The notes under the pieces: generated by a model
Seen by the model: only the letters and a program-made list of their open reading frames with translations
Database searches by the model: none
Told to the model about the DNA's origin: nothing
Made by a program: the position numbers and the translations under genes
Shown here: positions 10,933 to 22,674 of the stretch, piece by piece
Layout: the number at the start of each line of letters is the position of its first letter
How positions within the stretch are numbered: the first letter of the stretch is position 1
DNA from: Nereocystis luetkeana
Taxonomy: Eukaryota; Sar; Phaeophyceae; Laminariales; Laminariaceae
Reading direction: 5' to 3'
DNA length: 64,000 nt
NCBI GenBank assembly: GCA_031213475.1
Contig: JARUPZ010000021.1
Coordinates: 4,192,438 to 4,256,437 of the forward strand

Positions 10933-11006
10933 GCTTCGATGGTCTAGATGGTTATGACGCCACCTTGACATGGTGGAGGTCCCGGGTTCGAGCCCCGGTC
11001 GAAGTA
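10933..11006 (+). tRNA. trnV-GAC: tRNA-Val (anticodon GAC)
   Basis: A 74-nt cloverleaf can be folded by eye. The acceptor stem is GCTTCGA paired with TCGAAGT, closing with a G-T pair, followed by discriminator A. The D arm lies in GTCTAGATGGTTATGAC. The anticodon stem is CCACC/GGTGG around loop TTGACAT, giving anticodon GAC, which reads valine codon GUC. The variable loop is AGGTC and the T arm is CCGGG-TTCGAGC-CCCGG. The internal A box (TGGTCTAGATGG) and B box (GGTTCGAGCCC) fit RNA polymerase III promoters. There is no intron and no encoded CCA, as is normal in eukaryotes. Confidence 0.93.
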
Positions 11007-11007
11007 T

Positions 11008-11014
11008 TTTTTTA
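11008..11014 (+). terminator. RNA polymerase III terminator of tRNA-Val
   Basis: A run of seven T begins one base after the tRNA discriminator, the usual Pol III stop signal. Confidence 0.85.
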
Positions 11015-11730
11015 TTTTAATATATTGTCTTCTCCATTTTTTATTTCCCCAGGATACGAAGTACCTGCAGTGGTATTATATGTCAGATGTACGTACACGT
11101 GTGTGACACTGCTGTGTGTGTTCTTCACATGACACCGTTCTTTCTACCCGTCGACATCCAGCACAGCCAGTGTGTCCGTGCCGATTCTTCAATCCTCCTC
11201 GTAGAAGAGATACAAGTTCTGTGGTCACAAAGCTGTGTACGCTTCCACAGAGATACTACTACTATACGTTGCCACGCGTACCACCGTATCGCACGATTCG
11301 ATGACACGAATCAGAAAACACACAAGAAGAGAGGCGACAATGCCAGTATCCTCCTGCTTGATATATTTTTTACCTCGCGAGATTCTGGGTTGGCGCTTGC
11401 AGTCAGCACGGACCAGACTTGAGCGGCGTGCCTCGGTTTTTTCAGTCCATCCAGTTTCTTCCAGTTTGTTGTTGACCTCGAATAATTATACGTATTTAGT
11501 ATTACGTGTACTACTACTGGTAACCGGTACACGACTCGTGCATACTACGGCGATCGTTTTATGTATAACGATCCTCATGTATGTATGTGATGCTCATCAT
11601 GTGGGCGCCACAGACAGGCTCTCGACCCAACCGTCGGTATGTCTCACTTCGGTTTCACCATTTATTTGGTACATACAGCAAGCAGCAGTACAGCAGTATA
11701 CAACTTCAATTATCACTCACAACAGTTTAA

Positions 11731-11828
11731 TTAACCCTCTTAGGACCCCCGTCCCGTTTTGGGGGCAAACTACTTATAATCAGAGTGCTTTGTCCCCACA
11801 TATGGGAGTGCGGTGCTAAAGGGGTTAA
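11731..11828. mobile_element. M2 copy with both TTAA ends
   Basis: It starts TTAACCCTCTTAGGACC and ends AAAGGGGTTAA. It shares the variant right arm CCCCACATATGGGAGTGCGG with the copy at 40,005, so those two form a subfamily. Confidence 0.85.
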
Positions 11829-13290
11829 CTGCAATTAATTTGTTACTACTACTGCGGTGTTAACAGTTTAATTCCAAATTGTTCGTCCCCCCCCAAAAAA
11901 AAAAAGTGGGTGCAGTCCCAAAAAAGCAAATATCTCCGTAGAAGGTACATTTTACGTAGATTGGGTAGATTACGATCTTTCATATCCACAACCGTCACGA
12001 AACCGAGCGAACCACCCGACACAGGCACGCCTCCTCATCATCTTGCCACATATCGAGCTCCCGCCCATTATTTTGCGAGGACCATTGCAAGCAAAGAAGG
12101 GCACAGAGGAGCCGGGTTTCAGAACAACAGGTAGGTGGGTGGACAGAGAATAGACGCTTTGTTGCTTGCTGTGCTCTTCTTGTCACACACACGCGTTGGT
12201 GGGTAGGAATCAGGCAGTCCTCTCGGACAGGTCGCTTGTTTGCCCCATGGAGACAAAATTGTTTCCTCGGTTGCTGCCAAGAGAGAGCGCGCCCCAGGGG
12301 GCACGCCAACAGCAGCAACATACTCTCGGGTTTCGTTCCCACAGTCGTCAGGAGAGGGGGTATGGCAAGACCGATTGACACATATATATCTCGAGCAGCA
12401 ACGAACGGTTGGATATAGTCAGCATCGGGGGTCGAATTGCATCAATAGCGGTTGCGTTACGTGGTATTATAGTCTTCCAGGTAGGTACGCGTCGCGCGTG
12501 TCGCCTCTACGAGTAGCAGTACGCATCCAAGGCATCGGGCGTGTACAAGAACGAAGACAGCAGCACAGCCTGCAGCAGTTGTTCCAGGTTTCCGCGTCTG
12601 GTCGCCTCGCCCCGATGCAATGCTCATTCATTGTGGGGCGTCGTCACGATGGAGATCCAACGATCGTTCCACTCCGAACGGTTGGTGCTAAACCCCGGCG
12701 TACCATAGCGAGCGGTGTCTACCGTACCATAGCGGCATCTACTACTGCTATTGTATTGCTGTAGCGCGACGCAGGTTTCGACCCTGCAAGGCAGAGCGGA
12801 GTCCAGTAACCCACCGCCAGGTATTATTGTACGCTGCCACTTTTGTTCGGAAATACGGAGCTCGTTCGAATATTGGCTGCAGCGCCCCAACACTCTCTCT
12901 TATCTTTCCGAACATAATGGTATCTGATACACAGGTAGGTGCTGCCGCACTCTGTGTCGAGGTAAAACAAAAACCTCGCTCCCTGCCTTTTTCCCGCATT
13001 ATTAGCATCAAGCCTTTCAGGGCGATGTGTTGCTGCGGAGTTCATCTTTTCGCCGCCAGCGTGCCTCGAATGTCCGGTTGGTATGGACGCTACTCGTAGC
13101 ACTAGAGCTGTGGCCTCATGCCGAAACGTCACAATTATCACCAGGCGATTGCATCAGTGATTTTACTACCAGATACTTGTTTTATCAGTGAAACCCGTTT
13201 CAGCCACAGCTTCGCGACGGGTGGGCGCGACGCTGCGGGTAGAATCGCGTTCGTCTGTTTGTTATCATGGAATATATATGTAGAGTATCT
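11829..13290. other. No recognised gene
   Basis: Largely unique sequence of moderate GC with long but unsupported open frames on both strands. No domain, consistent splice pair or repeat family is recognised. CAG/GCAGCA-type trinucleotide stretches account for some of the open frames. Confidence 0.5.
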
Positions 13291-13299
13291 CTTCTTTTT

Positions 13300-13495
13300 T
13301 TTCTTTTTTTTTCTCATCCCATTCATTATCTTCGCACATCTTCTTCTCTCTCTCCTTCCAACTCGTAACTCAGATCCGGGGTCACATAGCAGGCTCTTCT
13401 CCCCCCTTCCCGCTACGGTACGTGCCTTCATTTTTATCGCGAGAAGATTTCAGCCTTTTCTTCCCTCGTCGACTCGCATCGAATTGTGCCTACCC
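13300..13495 (-). repeat. R5 copy, inverted
   Basis: The complement of the 6,470 copy: CTCAGATCCGGGGTCACATA, AGCAGGCTCTTCTCC, TATCGCGAGAAGAT, CTCGTCGACTCGCATC. It is preceded by a T/C-rich run (13,290-13,350). Confidence 0.7.
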
Positions 13496-13499
13496 ACGC

Positions 13500-14677
13500 T
13501 GCAAGGCGCTCTCAACAGTTATTAAATAGATATGTTTATCCCCGTAACTTTTAATGGGCTTATTATAGTGGTATATAGTTTTGCTCAGAAGCTCACCTTC
13601 GCCGCCAGAGTGTATCTAATCTATACGGCCTGGTCGGTGTGACACTACTCATAGCACTACACGTACCTGCCCATCTCCAAGGTTGTACATCAGTAGCACA
13701 ATCGTGCCGAAACCATGTTGATGAAAAGGGATACACTCCACTCAGTCAGCGCTGACTGAGTAGAGTGGAGTAGTAGGGTACGCCTTCTTCCCTAAAAATA
13801 GATACCTGGTACATGGCAGCGATATAGTCAGTGGTCCCTGCGGCGCGCAAGCCCCTCTCAGGGGTCCCCCGGGAGGGCCTCCACAGCCCCCCCTCGAAGA
13901 CCGCCGGAGACCGAAAAATTGCGACATACCAGAAATAAATGCGCGACTACATTCCCGAAAACCAAGGAACAAAGTGCGTTTAAACGCCTTCCGAACCTCG
14001 AAAAGGCGTGTATCGGGCTGTTTTGGGATCTGTGATGTCTTGAAGAAGAAACGAGCTGAGGTCGCACTTACGTCCAGCACCGCTACACCCAGGTCAATCG
14101 ATACAACAGAGAGAAACATACATACTTCGAAGTACCAGGTATATTAATATTACGTCGCCATTCGCCATCGTCGGCGACGTTCCCAACTCCCAGTCTCTTA
14201 TGTCGTTCCCACCTTGCGATTCGAATGACACATCATCATCATCATCATCATCATCCGCAGCAAACCTGAGGATAGGTCAGCAGTGAAAATCGCATTTTAA
14301 ATTGTGTTTCGGCAAACGGCGAATAGAAACAGGTGCCAATACAACAAGATAGCCTACGGCGAAAAGGAAAAAGGTGCCTAATTTTCTTTGTTCTACTACA
14401 GGCGAATGGAAAAAAGGCCTGAAAACGATTCGCGGGGACTGTTTCGTCGGCAAAGAAAGGCGAATTTGAAAAACAGTGTTGAAACTAAAAAAGCTACGGC
14501 GAAAAAAAAAGGCCGCAACATTTTTTTGGGCCTGTGGCCAAAAACGTTGCGCGCCCAAAATCACCTGTTGCGCAGCGCGCAACCAGGCCCTCCGCGGCTG
14601 TTGCGGAAAACGGCTATTTTGGTCAACATTTTGCGCCAGCGCAACCGCGCAACAGCTAATTATAGCACTGATACATA
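13500..14677. other. No recognised gene
   Basis: Contains two scars (TACCTGGTA at 13,803 and TACCAGGTA at 14,133), a (TCA)n microsatellite near 14,230, an inverted pair TCAGTCAGCGCTGACTGA at 13,741-13,758 (recurring at 15,255), and a GC-rich palindromic patch (TTGCGCAGCGCGCAA, about 14,568). Confidence 0.5.
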
Positions 14678-14987
14678 GTGAGTTCGACTCGATCTCGGCA
14701 TTAATTTCCGGGCCGAACCCCTCGCTACGCTGGTCAGAATAGGGGAACCCACCATATTTTTTTTCGGAAAAATGTGCCGGGAATCGAACTCATGCATACC
14801 ATTTGTTGGTTGGAAGGGGTAACCTACTCTAGCAGCACTCCGCTTAGTTCACGGACTTCGCTTTTCGGCGGTATCGTCAAATTTTCCAGGGGGGAAACAC
14901 GGGAAGGTGGGGCTCCTCTATTCCGACCAGTATGATACGACGAGGGGTTCGCCCTGGAGATCAGAGCCGAGACCGAGTCGAACTCAC
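14678..14987. mobile_element. ~310-bp foldback element
   Basis: The left arm (14,678-14,750: GTGAGTTCGACTCGATCTCG, GCGAACCCCTCG-like, TGGTCAGAATAGGGG) is an imperfect inverted copy of the right arm (14,909-14,987). The centre holds, on the minus strand, a tRNA-like 3' end (AGTTCGATTCCCGGCACA followed by T-rich sequence), but its T-stem pairs poorly, so I do not call a tRNA. No clear target duplication was seen. Confidence 0.55.
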
Positions 14988-15517
14988 GAAAGATAAGGGA
15001 TAACCTTAAGGCTGGTCACCGGCTGACTCTGTCAGTAGCGATTATAGTGTCGTCAGCATCAGTCAGTGTATTGGATTGCAGGAGTATATGGTCTCTACTC
15101 TCTCCTCCCGAAACGCATTTAGTGGGTTTCCGTACTACAATATGGCGTGTTTCTTGGGCGTACGTAAGTTGAAAAATACCGGCGGATATACTAGCCAGGT
15201 CAATCATTGGATTATTTACTGTGCCGATGCCCGACCCTAGATAACCCTACGAGCTCAGTCAGCGCTGACTGAGCGGAGTAGCAGGCTATCCCTCGCGACC
15301 AACAGACCGCAATCATCACATTCAGTGATCCACAGTGCACACTTTTGCTTTTCATGGAAATCCGTTTCAGCCACAGCTTCGCGACGGGTGGGCGTGATAG
15401 GGAGGGTAAAACCACCGTCTGTGTCTTCCCTCGTAGAGGAACTATCTATTCCTGCAACCCTGCTAAATAGCTCAAGATTTTGACGTCTTCGCGGCCAGCT
15501 TGTCTGGAGAACCCAAT

Positions 15518-16845
15518 TGATATGGCACTGCTTTGAATGAGGCCGAAAGGCCGGTAATTACCTGGGTTCAGGCATCGGGGTCGTTTTTGTAGTACTTGAG
15601 AGGCGTATCTTGGATGGAAAACCAGGGGTTTTCCCAGCGAGGCACGAGCCTTGCTCTCGGCCTCTCATCGTGCTCGAAAGGTGCAAAGGTCCTCTTCTTA
15701 TCTCTCTATGCATTCAACTCACGTAAATATCAATGAGTACCTGCTCAATAGGCAAACCTAACAAGGGATACAAAGTGTCCCGACCTTGAACTTAACAGGT
15801 GGCGTCGTCGGCAGCTTCTCGGCTGCACTCGATTCTTTTTTTTCTCGCAGTTTTCCAGTACTTTGGGGGATTGTCCTATACTTTTGACGTTTTCCGAGGT
15901 TTCGGGTCGGGTTTTTTTTTCTACTCGGCATGTTTTAACGCTTCCTGATTTTTTTTCTTGGGCCGGGTTGGGGGTGGTTTTCGCGTGATTTGCCCTGCCG
16001 ACCCCCCCGCTCAGTGTCGGGGCTGGTCTGGGTAATCGGACCACTCCTTTGTCGCACAGGACACGTTTCCGGAGTTTTGGGTTCTGGTCTGGGTTTAGGT
16101 GGTCTGTGGCGTATTCCGTGTTATTTTCCTTTTCGTCCTGCCTCTCGTCCCCCGCTCGGAACATAGGACTACGGCCATGCATGATAATGAGTACCCCCCC
16201 CCCCCCCCCCCGCCCGCTCGGGGGCCGGGGGCGATCTGGACAAAATTGACTACGCATACGCATGCCGGGGCACAGGAACGCCTCGCTTTTTGTGCTAACC
16301 ATTCGCTTTTCCGTAGAAAACTTCCAGCCCCACCCCCCCTTGCGGGTGGTATGGCGACGGCTTCCGTTGACGATTTATTCCTGTTCCTTACGGCAGGCCC
16401 TCCTTTCTTTTTTTATTTTTTTGACGTCCCTTGTCGGCTTCATAACCTTGTCGTTCAGAGTTGTAGTACTGGGTTTTGAGGAGCCGCATCTTCAACTCAT
16501 GTTCTAGCTCGGGGAATCGGGGTTTCCATAAATTTCCCTTATTTCTGCACATACGGCTCATCGGAGTGGGCTAGTGTTATGGTGTTGCTTTGAATGGGGC
16601 CGAAAGTCCGGTAAATACCTGGGTTCAGGTATTGGGATCATTTTTGTAGTACTTGGGGGGCATATCTTGGATGACAAAGCAGGGTTTTTCCGAGCGCGGC
16701 GCGAGCCTTGCTTTCAGTCTCTCCGATGGATTAAAGGTGCTCTTCTTCTATATCTAAGCATTCATCACGCGTGAGTACCAACGAGAGCCGGCTTAGTAGG
16801 CCAACCTAACAAGGGATGCACAGTGTCCCGACCTTGAACTTAACA
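15518..16845 (+). mobile_element. Possible TRIM-like element with two ~275-bp direct repeats
   Basis: Direct repeats 15,518-15,797 and 16,575-16,845 both start TG(A/T)TATGG, end GAACTTAACA and share blocks throughout (GCTTTGAATG, ACCTGGGTTCAGG, TTTTTGTAGTACTTG, AAGTGTCCCGACCTTG-like). TG...CA termini are typical of LTRs. A TGG follows the left repeat within two bases, as in many primer-binding sites. The ~780-bp interior has no reverse transcriptase or other ORF and includes an R1 scrap. No matching 5-bp target duplication is evident, so this could instead be a plain segmental repeat. Confidence 0.5.
16160..16270 (-). repeat. R1 fragment ending in poly-C
   Basis: Minus-strand R1 head only: GTACTC, ATGCATGGCCGTAGTC, with about 16 C between GAGTA and CGCCCGC on the plus strand. 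It lies inside the interior of the 15,518 element. Confidence 0.7.
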
Positions 16846-16849
16846 CAAC

Positions 16850-18090
16850 TGGCAGGGCTTGGTTCTGGGCCAGTATTCACTGGCAATACACTAGTCCTGG
16901 TGGTACATATCTCCTGGATGAGGAAAGTGCCGGGATTTCAGGATATTGGCCATTTACGTACGTCCCACTAGAACGCCTCATGTTACAATGGAAACTCACC
17001 GAAATGTGCATATGAAAAGAGAGAGAAGAGTACACAGCAGAATCCCGTACACGCCTTTATCATCACACACTTGGTTCGTATTTTCGTTTTTTCTCCTGAG
17101 TCAATCGATCACCCCTGACCCAAACACTGTCTTTGAGACACGGTCCAACATCAACGTATCTATTAGTTCTGGTAAAGCCAAATCGCGTCAAAACATGCCT
17201 CCGGCAGGGCGCCTCCAGCGGGCCCCTCCGGGGGCGCCTTCGGCGCGGCTGTTTTAGCCTACCAACTCTGACCCAAACGTTTCCTTAGATATACGTACGT
17301 CGAAATATCAACGCATGTTCTAGCTCTATTAAGAGTCTAGCCTAATCGCGTGAAAACGTGCCTCCGGCAGGGTGCCTCCCACGAGTCCCGCAGGGCGCCT
17401 CCGGCGTGTTCCCTTCAGCAGCCGGGGGGGGGGGGGGGGTGGTCGCGGCTTCGCCGCTACCATTATCCTGCTCGGATCCAGGTTCCTGCTTCCTGACGCA
17501 GCCATGAATCCTTTTCCTGGCTCCTGGCGCAGCCAGGAATCCTTCTCCTGGCTAGAGCTAACCCTACCAAGTAGTACTACGCTACTCGTAGCACTGCGCA
17601 CGTATATGGCCATCCCTGGCGCTGTAACATCATGCCACGACCATCATCAATTCAGGTGATTGCACATACAAGGATTTTCGGTTCTCAGCGACTAAATATT
17701 GCTTGTTTCTCGGGAAAATCCGTTTCAGCCCCAGCTTGGCGGGTAGAATTACGCAGCGTCTGCCATCGTGGAATAGCTACAGCGTAACGTCTATCGGTAT
17801 CCCTTCCCGGAACCGTGGTCAGCGGCAGCAGAAACGACGGGTTGGGCGCGACACTATCGAGCGACCACCAGCATCGCCATGCTGCACGCGAGCTGTACAG
17901 CTCTGTTACGTTGCAGCTCGGACACACACCTCTACTCCCGCCGCTCGGGTTGCTTCGCTTGTACGGTGCGATCATTTCAGCCGTGTCGGACCTCTCGTAA
18001 GAAACCAGGCTGCAAGAAATATGCAGTAGTAGTAGCCTAGAACTAAACATAAGTCCGGAAAAAAGACCATGTAGCCTACGTAGGCGCTCG
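16850..18090. other. No recognised gene; duplicated GC-rich block
   Basis: Two related ~100-bp blocks at 17,165-17,260 and 17,335-17,430 share AATCGCGT(C/G)AAAAC, GCCTCCGGCAGGG and GCGCCT(C)CGG, the second running into 18 G (17,423). Open frames across them reflect GC bias. Confidence 0.5.
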
Positions 18091-18095
18091 TCATG

Positions 18096-18890
18096 TATAG
18101 AACTACATACTTAGATCACAACCCCTGAGCGTGCTCGGTTGGTTGGCCTCTCAGAGCTCCCACTTCCAAACCGCCTCCTTTCAATACTTGCCGGACCTTT
18201 CCAGCAGTTGTTTGTTTTCTCGGTCCTTGCTTCCCTTTTGCTTCTTTCGTTTCGTGTGCGTGCGTGTTCTCCGACCACGGCATCGCGGGAGGACCCGGCA
18301 CCGTCGCGGGTGTCAGCGGGTGCTGGCGGGTAGAGGGGGGGTTGCAAGGAGCGCGGTCGCCGCTTTCGTGCCTAGGCGTCGCGTGTGCCTCGAGACACGA
18401 CAGATGCATGAACGGGCTTTGTCTGGCTTCGATTTATGATTGTTGATAGAGTATGTACGAGTTATTAAGGTCGTTCGGGAGGGCAAGATAATATTCAAGC
18501 GGTGCTTATTTTTGCGACCACGCTAAAGTTGAAAGAGGGAGGTGTGCAGTTTGAACACCAACGTTATCGAGCTGGCGAACGACGGCCACGGTGAGCACCG
18601 GGCTTCACGCGAGGCGGGCGACGGGGCTGATTGTGGCAGAGAGTGATAAAAGCTTTACCCGGACCGAATCGGTAGCGAGGTGGTCGCGAGAGGGGCGGGC
18701 GGCGTACGAGGCTGAGAGAGAAGCTTTTCTGTGCGATTTGCTTATTTTCTTCTTTTCGACCGGGCTGCGGGTGTAAGGTGTTCCAATCAGGCAGAAAAAT
18801 ATTACACGAGAGGGGACGGGGATTTTTTTTCCTTTCCGAGTTTTGGTTTCATTTTCATGGTTTTTGCTGCTGTGCCGTGCTGTGCTTTCG
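18096..18890 (+). repeat. Repeat E2, uninterrupted copy
   Basis: About 795 bp, from TAGAACTACATACTTAGAT to GCTGTGCCGTGCTGTGC, matches 60,312-61,979 in inverse orientation. In that second copy an 830-bp element (E1) is inserted. E2 holds no long conserved ORF and no obvious inverted ends. Its core includes a scrap like family R3 (AAGCGGTGCTTATTTTTGCG). Confidence 0.85.
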
Positions 18891-19945
18891 CTTTCTTCGC
18901 ACATACAGTACAGACATAGATCATATCGAAAGAAGAAAATGAGTACAGGCAGTAGTACCCTACCTGGGGTATGTATGTACGTACGGCATCCGCGACGCGA
19001 AGCGTATATGTGGCATCCAAGCTGACGTCGGAGCTGTTTTTTCCTGAAGCATGGTGGCGGGACTCCTGGCATTATCAAGTCGCCGGTTTGCAATTACGAT
19101 CCTTGAAAACACTAAACTCAATCGTGGACCTCTGTTCGCTTCGCATAATTTGATGTACTTTTTTCCTTCCTGAGCGAGCGTAGCGGGCGGCGTAGGCCGC
19201 CCGCGGAGCGAAGCGCCTTGTATATATATATTTAAGAAAACGACCTTGCCCCTTCCCGCTCCGCCAGAGTAAGGATGTTGGCCTAACATCTGATTTTTCA
19301 GGTTGCCCGCGAGAGGGCCGATGCCGCTGTATACTTCGTCATGTATTTTCGACATTTTTTTCTTATGATTTCCCCCGGACGAGTCGATATTCGCACATAC
19401 GGCAGCTCCTGACATTACAGCCCGGACACACAGCCTACCCCGGCCTAGCTCGGTTCGCTTCGTGTGACCGATCCTGCACTTTTAATCAAGACATTTTTTT
19501 CGGCACGTTTTCGCTCTGATGCCTCGAAGGGGTTTGTATAACCCCCGAAATGACACCTCTTGGGACTCCAGCGAGGGAAACGTGACGGGAGGGTAGAAAA
19601 AAAGGGGACGATTACTTCGACGGCCACGGCGTGCCTTGAGGGGAGAAACTAAATATTGTGTCCGAGTTTACAACCACAAGGAGTCGTGCGGCGCGGGCGC
19701 AGCATGATTCCTTCCCGTACTATTGGGGGCTCTCACGCTGCTCATGGACGGTTGATAGCACCGAAGTTGTCATTGTTTTGGTCTCTATCCCTTCAAACGA
19801 GCCCCCCAATGGGGTTAGTAGACCCGTGCGCCCATTGCTCAGCCTCCGCCCCGATCGGGTGTCGTGTCGTCGTTGCCCACCACCTTTTATCTGTCCCCGT
19901 TGCTGTCGGTCCCCTGGTACTTTTCTGTGGTTCGCCCGGGACAGG
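18891..19945. other. No recognised gene; small hairpin
   Basis: The one notable structure is a compact palindrome GCGGGCGGCGTAGGCCGCCC at about 19,182-19,201 within a GAGCGAGCG-rich context. The segment just before 19,946 is GC-rich and may hold the promoter or an acceptor (GGGACAG|GATG) for the next gene. Confidence 0.5.
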
Positions 19946-20854
19946 ATGCGGCGTCCCAAGATTCCCTTCGCCAAGGCGGTAATCGCCAAGACGAAAGACG
20001 TGGCTTCATCCACGAAGGTCTGGGTGCAGACCGGAGCTGTCGTGAACAAGCTCATCACGACCGGCTGGAACTGGTCTGACGCAGGGACGAGGCTGCTGCT
20101 GCACATAGATCGGAGCCCGGACTTCCGCTTCGCGATTCACCGCATCTGTGTGGTCGCACTGGGCATCATTTGTTTGTACTCGGTGGCCCTGGCGGCCTTC
20201 TCGTACTGCCTCGGGAGAAGAAAGTGCAGATCCTTGCGGGCAGAGGTTGTTCAACTGACGGAACGCCTCCGCGAGGCGGAGGGACGCCAGCTGAAGGCGA
20301 ACGCAACGATACTCTGTCTGCTTGAGCAGGCGAGCGAGGACAGGTCGGACGCGGCCCCGGCGGCGGCGGCGGCGGCGGCGGCGGTGGCAGCGGCGATCGC
20401 CATGTACGGAGAACCTCTGGCTGGGATAGGGGGCGCATGCTTTGAGGACGGAAGTCTGGTCACCATCAGCGGCAAGGGCTACATGTTGTTGGGGCACCTA
20501 GCGTCACCAACGAGGTATGTGACCGACTACGGTCACCGGTTTGGAGGGGAGCGTTGCGACATGAAAATCGAGAATGGTGTAACACTGGCAGAGATGGAGG
20601 ACTCGTTGTTTGGGCGGGAAGGTTCGGTGACCAGCGGCGCGGACTACCCCTCGGAGCACCTAGTGTCGCCAGAGAGGACTGCAACCGGCTACGGTCACCG
20701 GTTTACAGGGGGCCACCGCGACGTAGGCAGGAAGGATGACACAACACTAGAAGGGAAGGAGGGCGCATGCTTTGGGGAGGAGACTTCGGGCCGCGTCAGC
20801 AGTAAGGACTGCATGTTTAAGCGCTTGCCGCCTCCAGGGAGAGGTGCGTCGTGA
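19946..20854 (+). CDS. Putative single-pass membrane protein with C-terminal repeats
   Basis: An ATG at 19,946 opens 302 codons to a TGA; the frame is open for 96 codons further upstream, but only from a GTG. Residues 1-65 are basic then mixed. A hydrophobic helix around 70-93 (ICVVALGIICLYSVALAAFS) is followed by GRRK, so the preceding part probably lies on the other side of the membrane. Next comes a likely coiled coil (EVVQLTERLREAEGRQLKAN, about 102-121), an Ala run, and 2.5 tandem repeats of about 50 residues built on (A/S)(C/L)F..., HL.SP.R, YGHRF(G/T)G and a charged end. No known family is recognised. The frame may be a whole gene, or an exon ending at GAGAG|gtgcgt (20,843) and starting at the acceptor CAG|GATG, which would fit this intron-rich genome. 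Confidence 0.5.
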   Translation: MRRPKIPFAKAVIAKTKDVASSTKVWVQTGAVVNKLITTGWNWSDAGTRLLLHIDRSPDFRFAIHRICVVALGIICLYSVALAAFSYCLGRRKCRSLRAEVVQLTERLREAEGRQLKANATILCLLEQASEDRSDAAPAAAAAAAAVAAAIAMYGEPLAGIGGACFEDGSLVTISGKGYMLLGHLASPTRYVTDYGHRFGGERCDMKIENGVTLAEMEDSLFGREGSVTSGADYPSEHLVSPERTATGYGHRFTGGHRDVGRKDDTTLEGKEGACFGEETSGRVSSKDCMFKRLPPPGRGAS

Positions 20855-22520
20855 GGGGGTGAGAGCGGAGTCTAGGTTGCCGACGTTTGGCTGCAGTAAC
20901 CGATCCAAAAAGCCCCCGCGGTGTCTACTCTAGAAATACCGAACGCTGGTTGTTGGTAGGTTGATTGCTGAATGTCGATAGATGGTTGGTGGCACCAAAA
21001 ACATGTATCGTGAAAAAATCGATGCGAAGGATACGAGTACAGACGCATGTATCGTGAAAGAACCACCGAGTCGACTGGCTTGGAGACGCATTCATACTCA
21101 ATCGAAACCAGAAAAATATATTTGGTGTTGGGTTGCGCTTCACCAGGTCCCCTCATTGCAAACCTGGGGGCATCATGGGAGGTGTCCGAGGGTCGCCGCA
21201 TTTGGTCCCTCCCGAAAAATGAGTACTGCTTTGGTCGACCCTTTACCAGATACCTGTCGTTCTTGGACCGTGCCCTTTTTTTATCCGCACACTGTTTCTG
21301 TGTATCGATCCACACGCAGGTTTTTTGCAGGGGTCTGCAAAATGCTCGCGGTTGGTTCGGTTGAGCACGAAAGCTGGGAACTTACGAGGCAAGCCGCTCC
21401 TGCAAGCAAGAATCTCGTGACGAGGAACGGGTACGGCAGGCCAGTGCGGAAGATCTCCCGCCGCCCAGATTATCAACGCTCTATGCTGCCCTTGGAGCTG
21501 TGGCATGTCCGGGAGCAGTAGTGCGGCGGGGGGGAGGGGCGGGGGGCGGGGTGTACTCATGTTATGTGCTGGGGTATCGCGGGGGGGGGGGGGGGGCATT
21601 TTTGTGCTGCTCAGACGTTCTGCGGATGGTGCGCGGGTAGATAATTCTGGTGTTGCTGTACTGTCAGGACAGGACATGTGGCTAGTTTTGTGCTGTTAGA
21701 ACATGGTGGTAGGCGCGGTTTTTGTCGTAGGATGTGCTGCGATCGGTCATCGTGAGATGTGTTCGCTGTACCTAGCGGCAATGCCGAGACCAAAACCAAT
21801 CCCTTGCCATTGTTGTTGTAGTTCTCACATGATCTCATCGCCGCAAATGCAGTCCGTGGTCACGAGACAGGCTCCTATAACTCTGGAATGGACTATTACC
21901 TCAGGACAATGCCTCTGAAAAACAAGGAAAATCCGAAGAAATGATACGCATACTACTGTAGTAACTGGAGCATATCGTATACCTCAGACAAAATAATAAA
22001 ACGTGAGATCAGCATACTGCCACGCCCCCGGTCGAAAGCGTAAATGAGCTACTTTGTAGCTTGAAAAGCTCCCGTGAGCATCTCTAACGCACAAAAGACC
22101 TGTTGCGAGCGTCTCCACCGCGCTAGGAAGTTACTGCGAGCGTCTTCTCACCCCACCAAGAAGCTATTGTGAGTCGGCTTTGCCGCTCGAAGGGCTCTGT
22201 TTGTGGTTTTGCGTGTTTTCGAGACGCTGGTTTCACTGGCTTGCCAACTCCCAAAAACTTGTTTCTCTGCCAAGTAGAATCTTTTTTCGGGGGCGCCAGG
22301 TCTTCGACGTTCGAGCAGCCCTTCGACTTGAGGCGGGCGATAGTTGTTTTGGCGGAAACAAAAGCAGCCCAGCTGGGGTTCCTAGTGTGTGTATCTCTCC
22401 CCATGAAGCGGGCGCAGCTGTAAGGGGAGTTAAACGGAACACTGCTGAAAAAAATATTGCCGTACGAAAACAAAACGAAGCTCGGAATCGTCTGGATGCT
22501 AAACGTCGGAAGGGCTCTAT
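20855..22520. other. No recognised gene
   Basis: Contains a short direct duplication of CATGTATCGTGAAA (21,002 and 21,044), G-runs with an R1 scrap (GTGTACTCATGTTATG, 21,550), and mixed-sequence open frames without domain or splice support. Confidence 0.5.
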
Positions 22521-22645
22521 TACGAGGGAACATGCTGTATTTAATAGTAATCAGACTCAAATGTGGTGTGTGAACATAAGGAGGAATATTTGCATTTTTT
22601 TCCATATTGGGTTATAAATACTGTGCCCCCACCTCGTAATATAAT
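22521..22645. mobile_element. Decayed M1 relative
   Basis: The ends read CTATTACGAGGGAACATGCT and CCCCACCTCGTAATAT; the interior is diverged. It resembles the decayed copies at 28,775-28,850 and 33,961-34,060 (GGGTCCATCGTGGG). Confidence 0.5.
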
Positions 22646-22674
22646 TAAAGATGCGAACTGAGAATTGGACGACA

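Noticed and set aside
11235..11819. 194-aa plus frame
   Set aside because: It starts at GTG, has no domain, and its C terminus is encoded by an M2 MITE.
18131..18439. Open frame over GC-rich part of repeat E2, with a mirror frame at 61.6-61.9 kb
   Set aside because: The two copies differ by indels that shift the frame, so it is not a conserved coding sequence.
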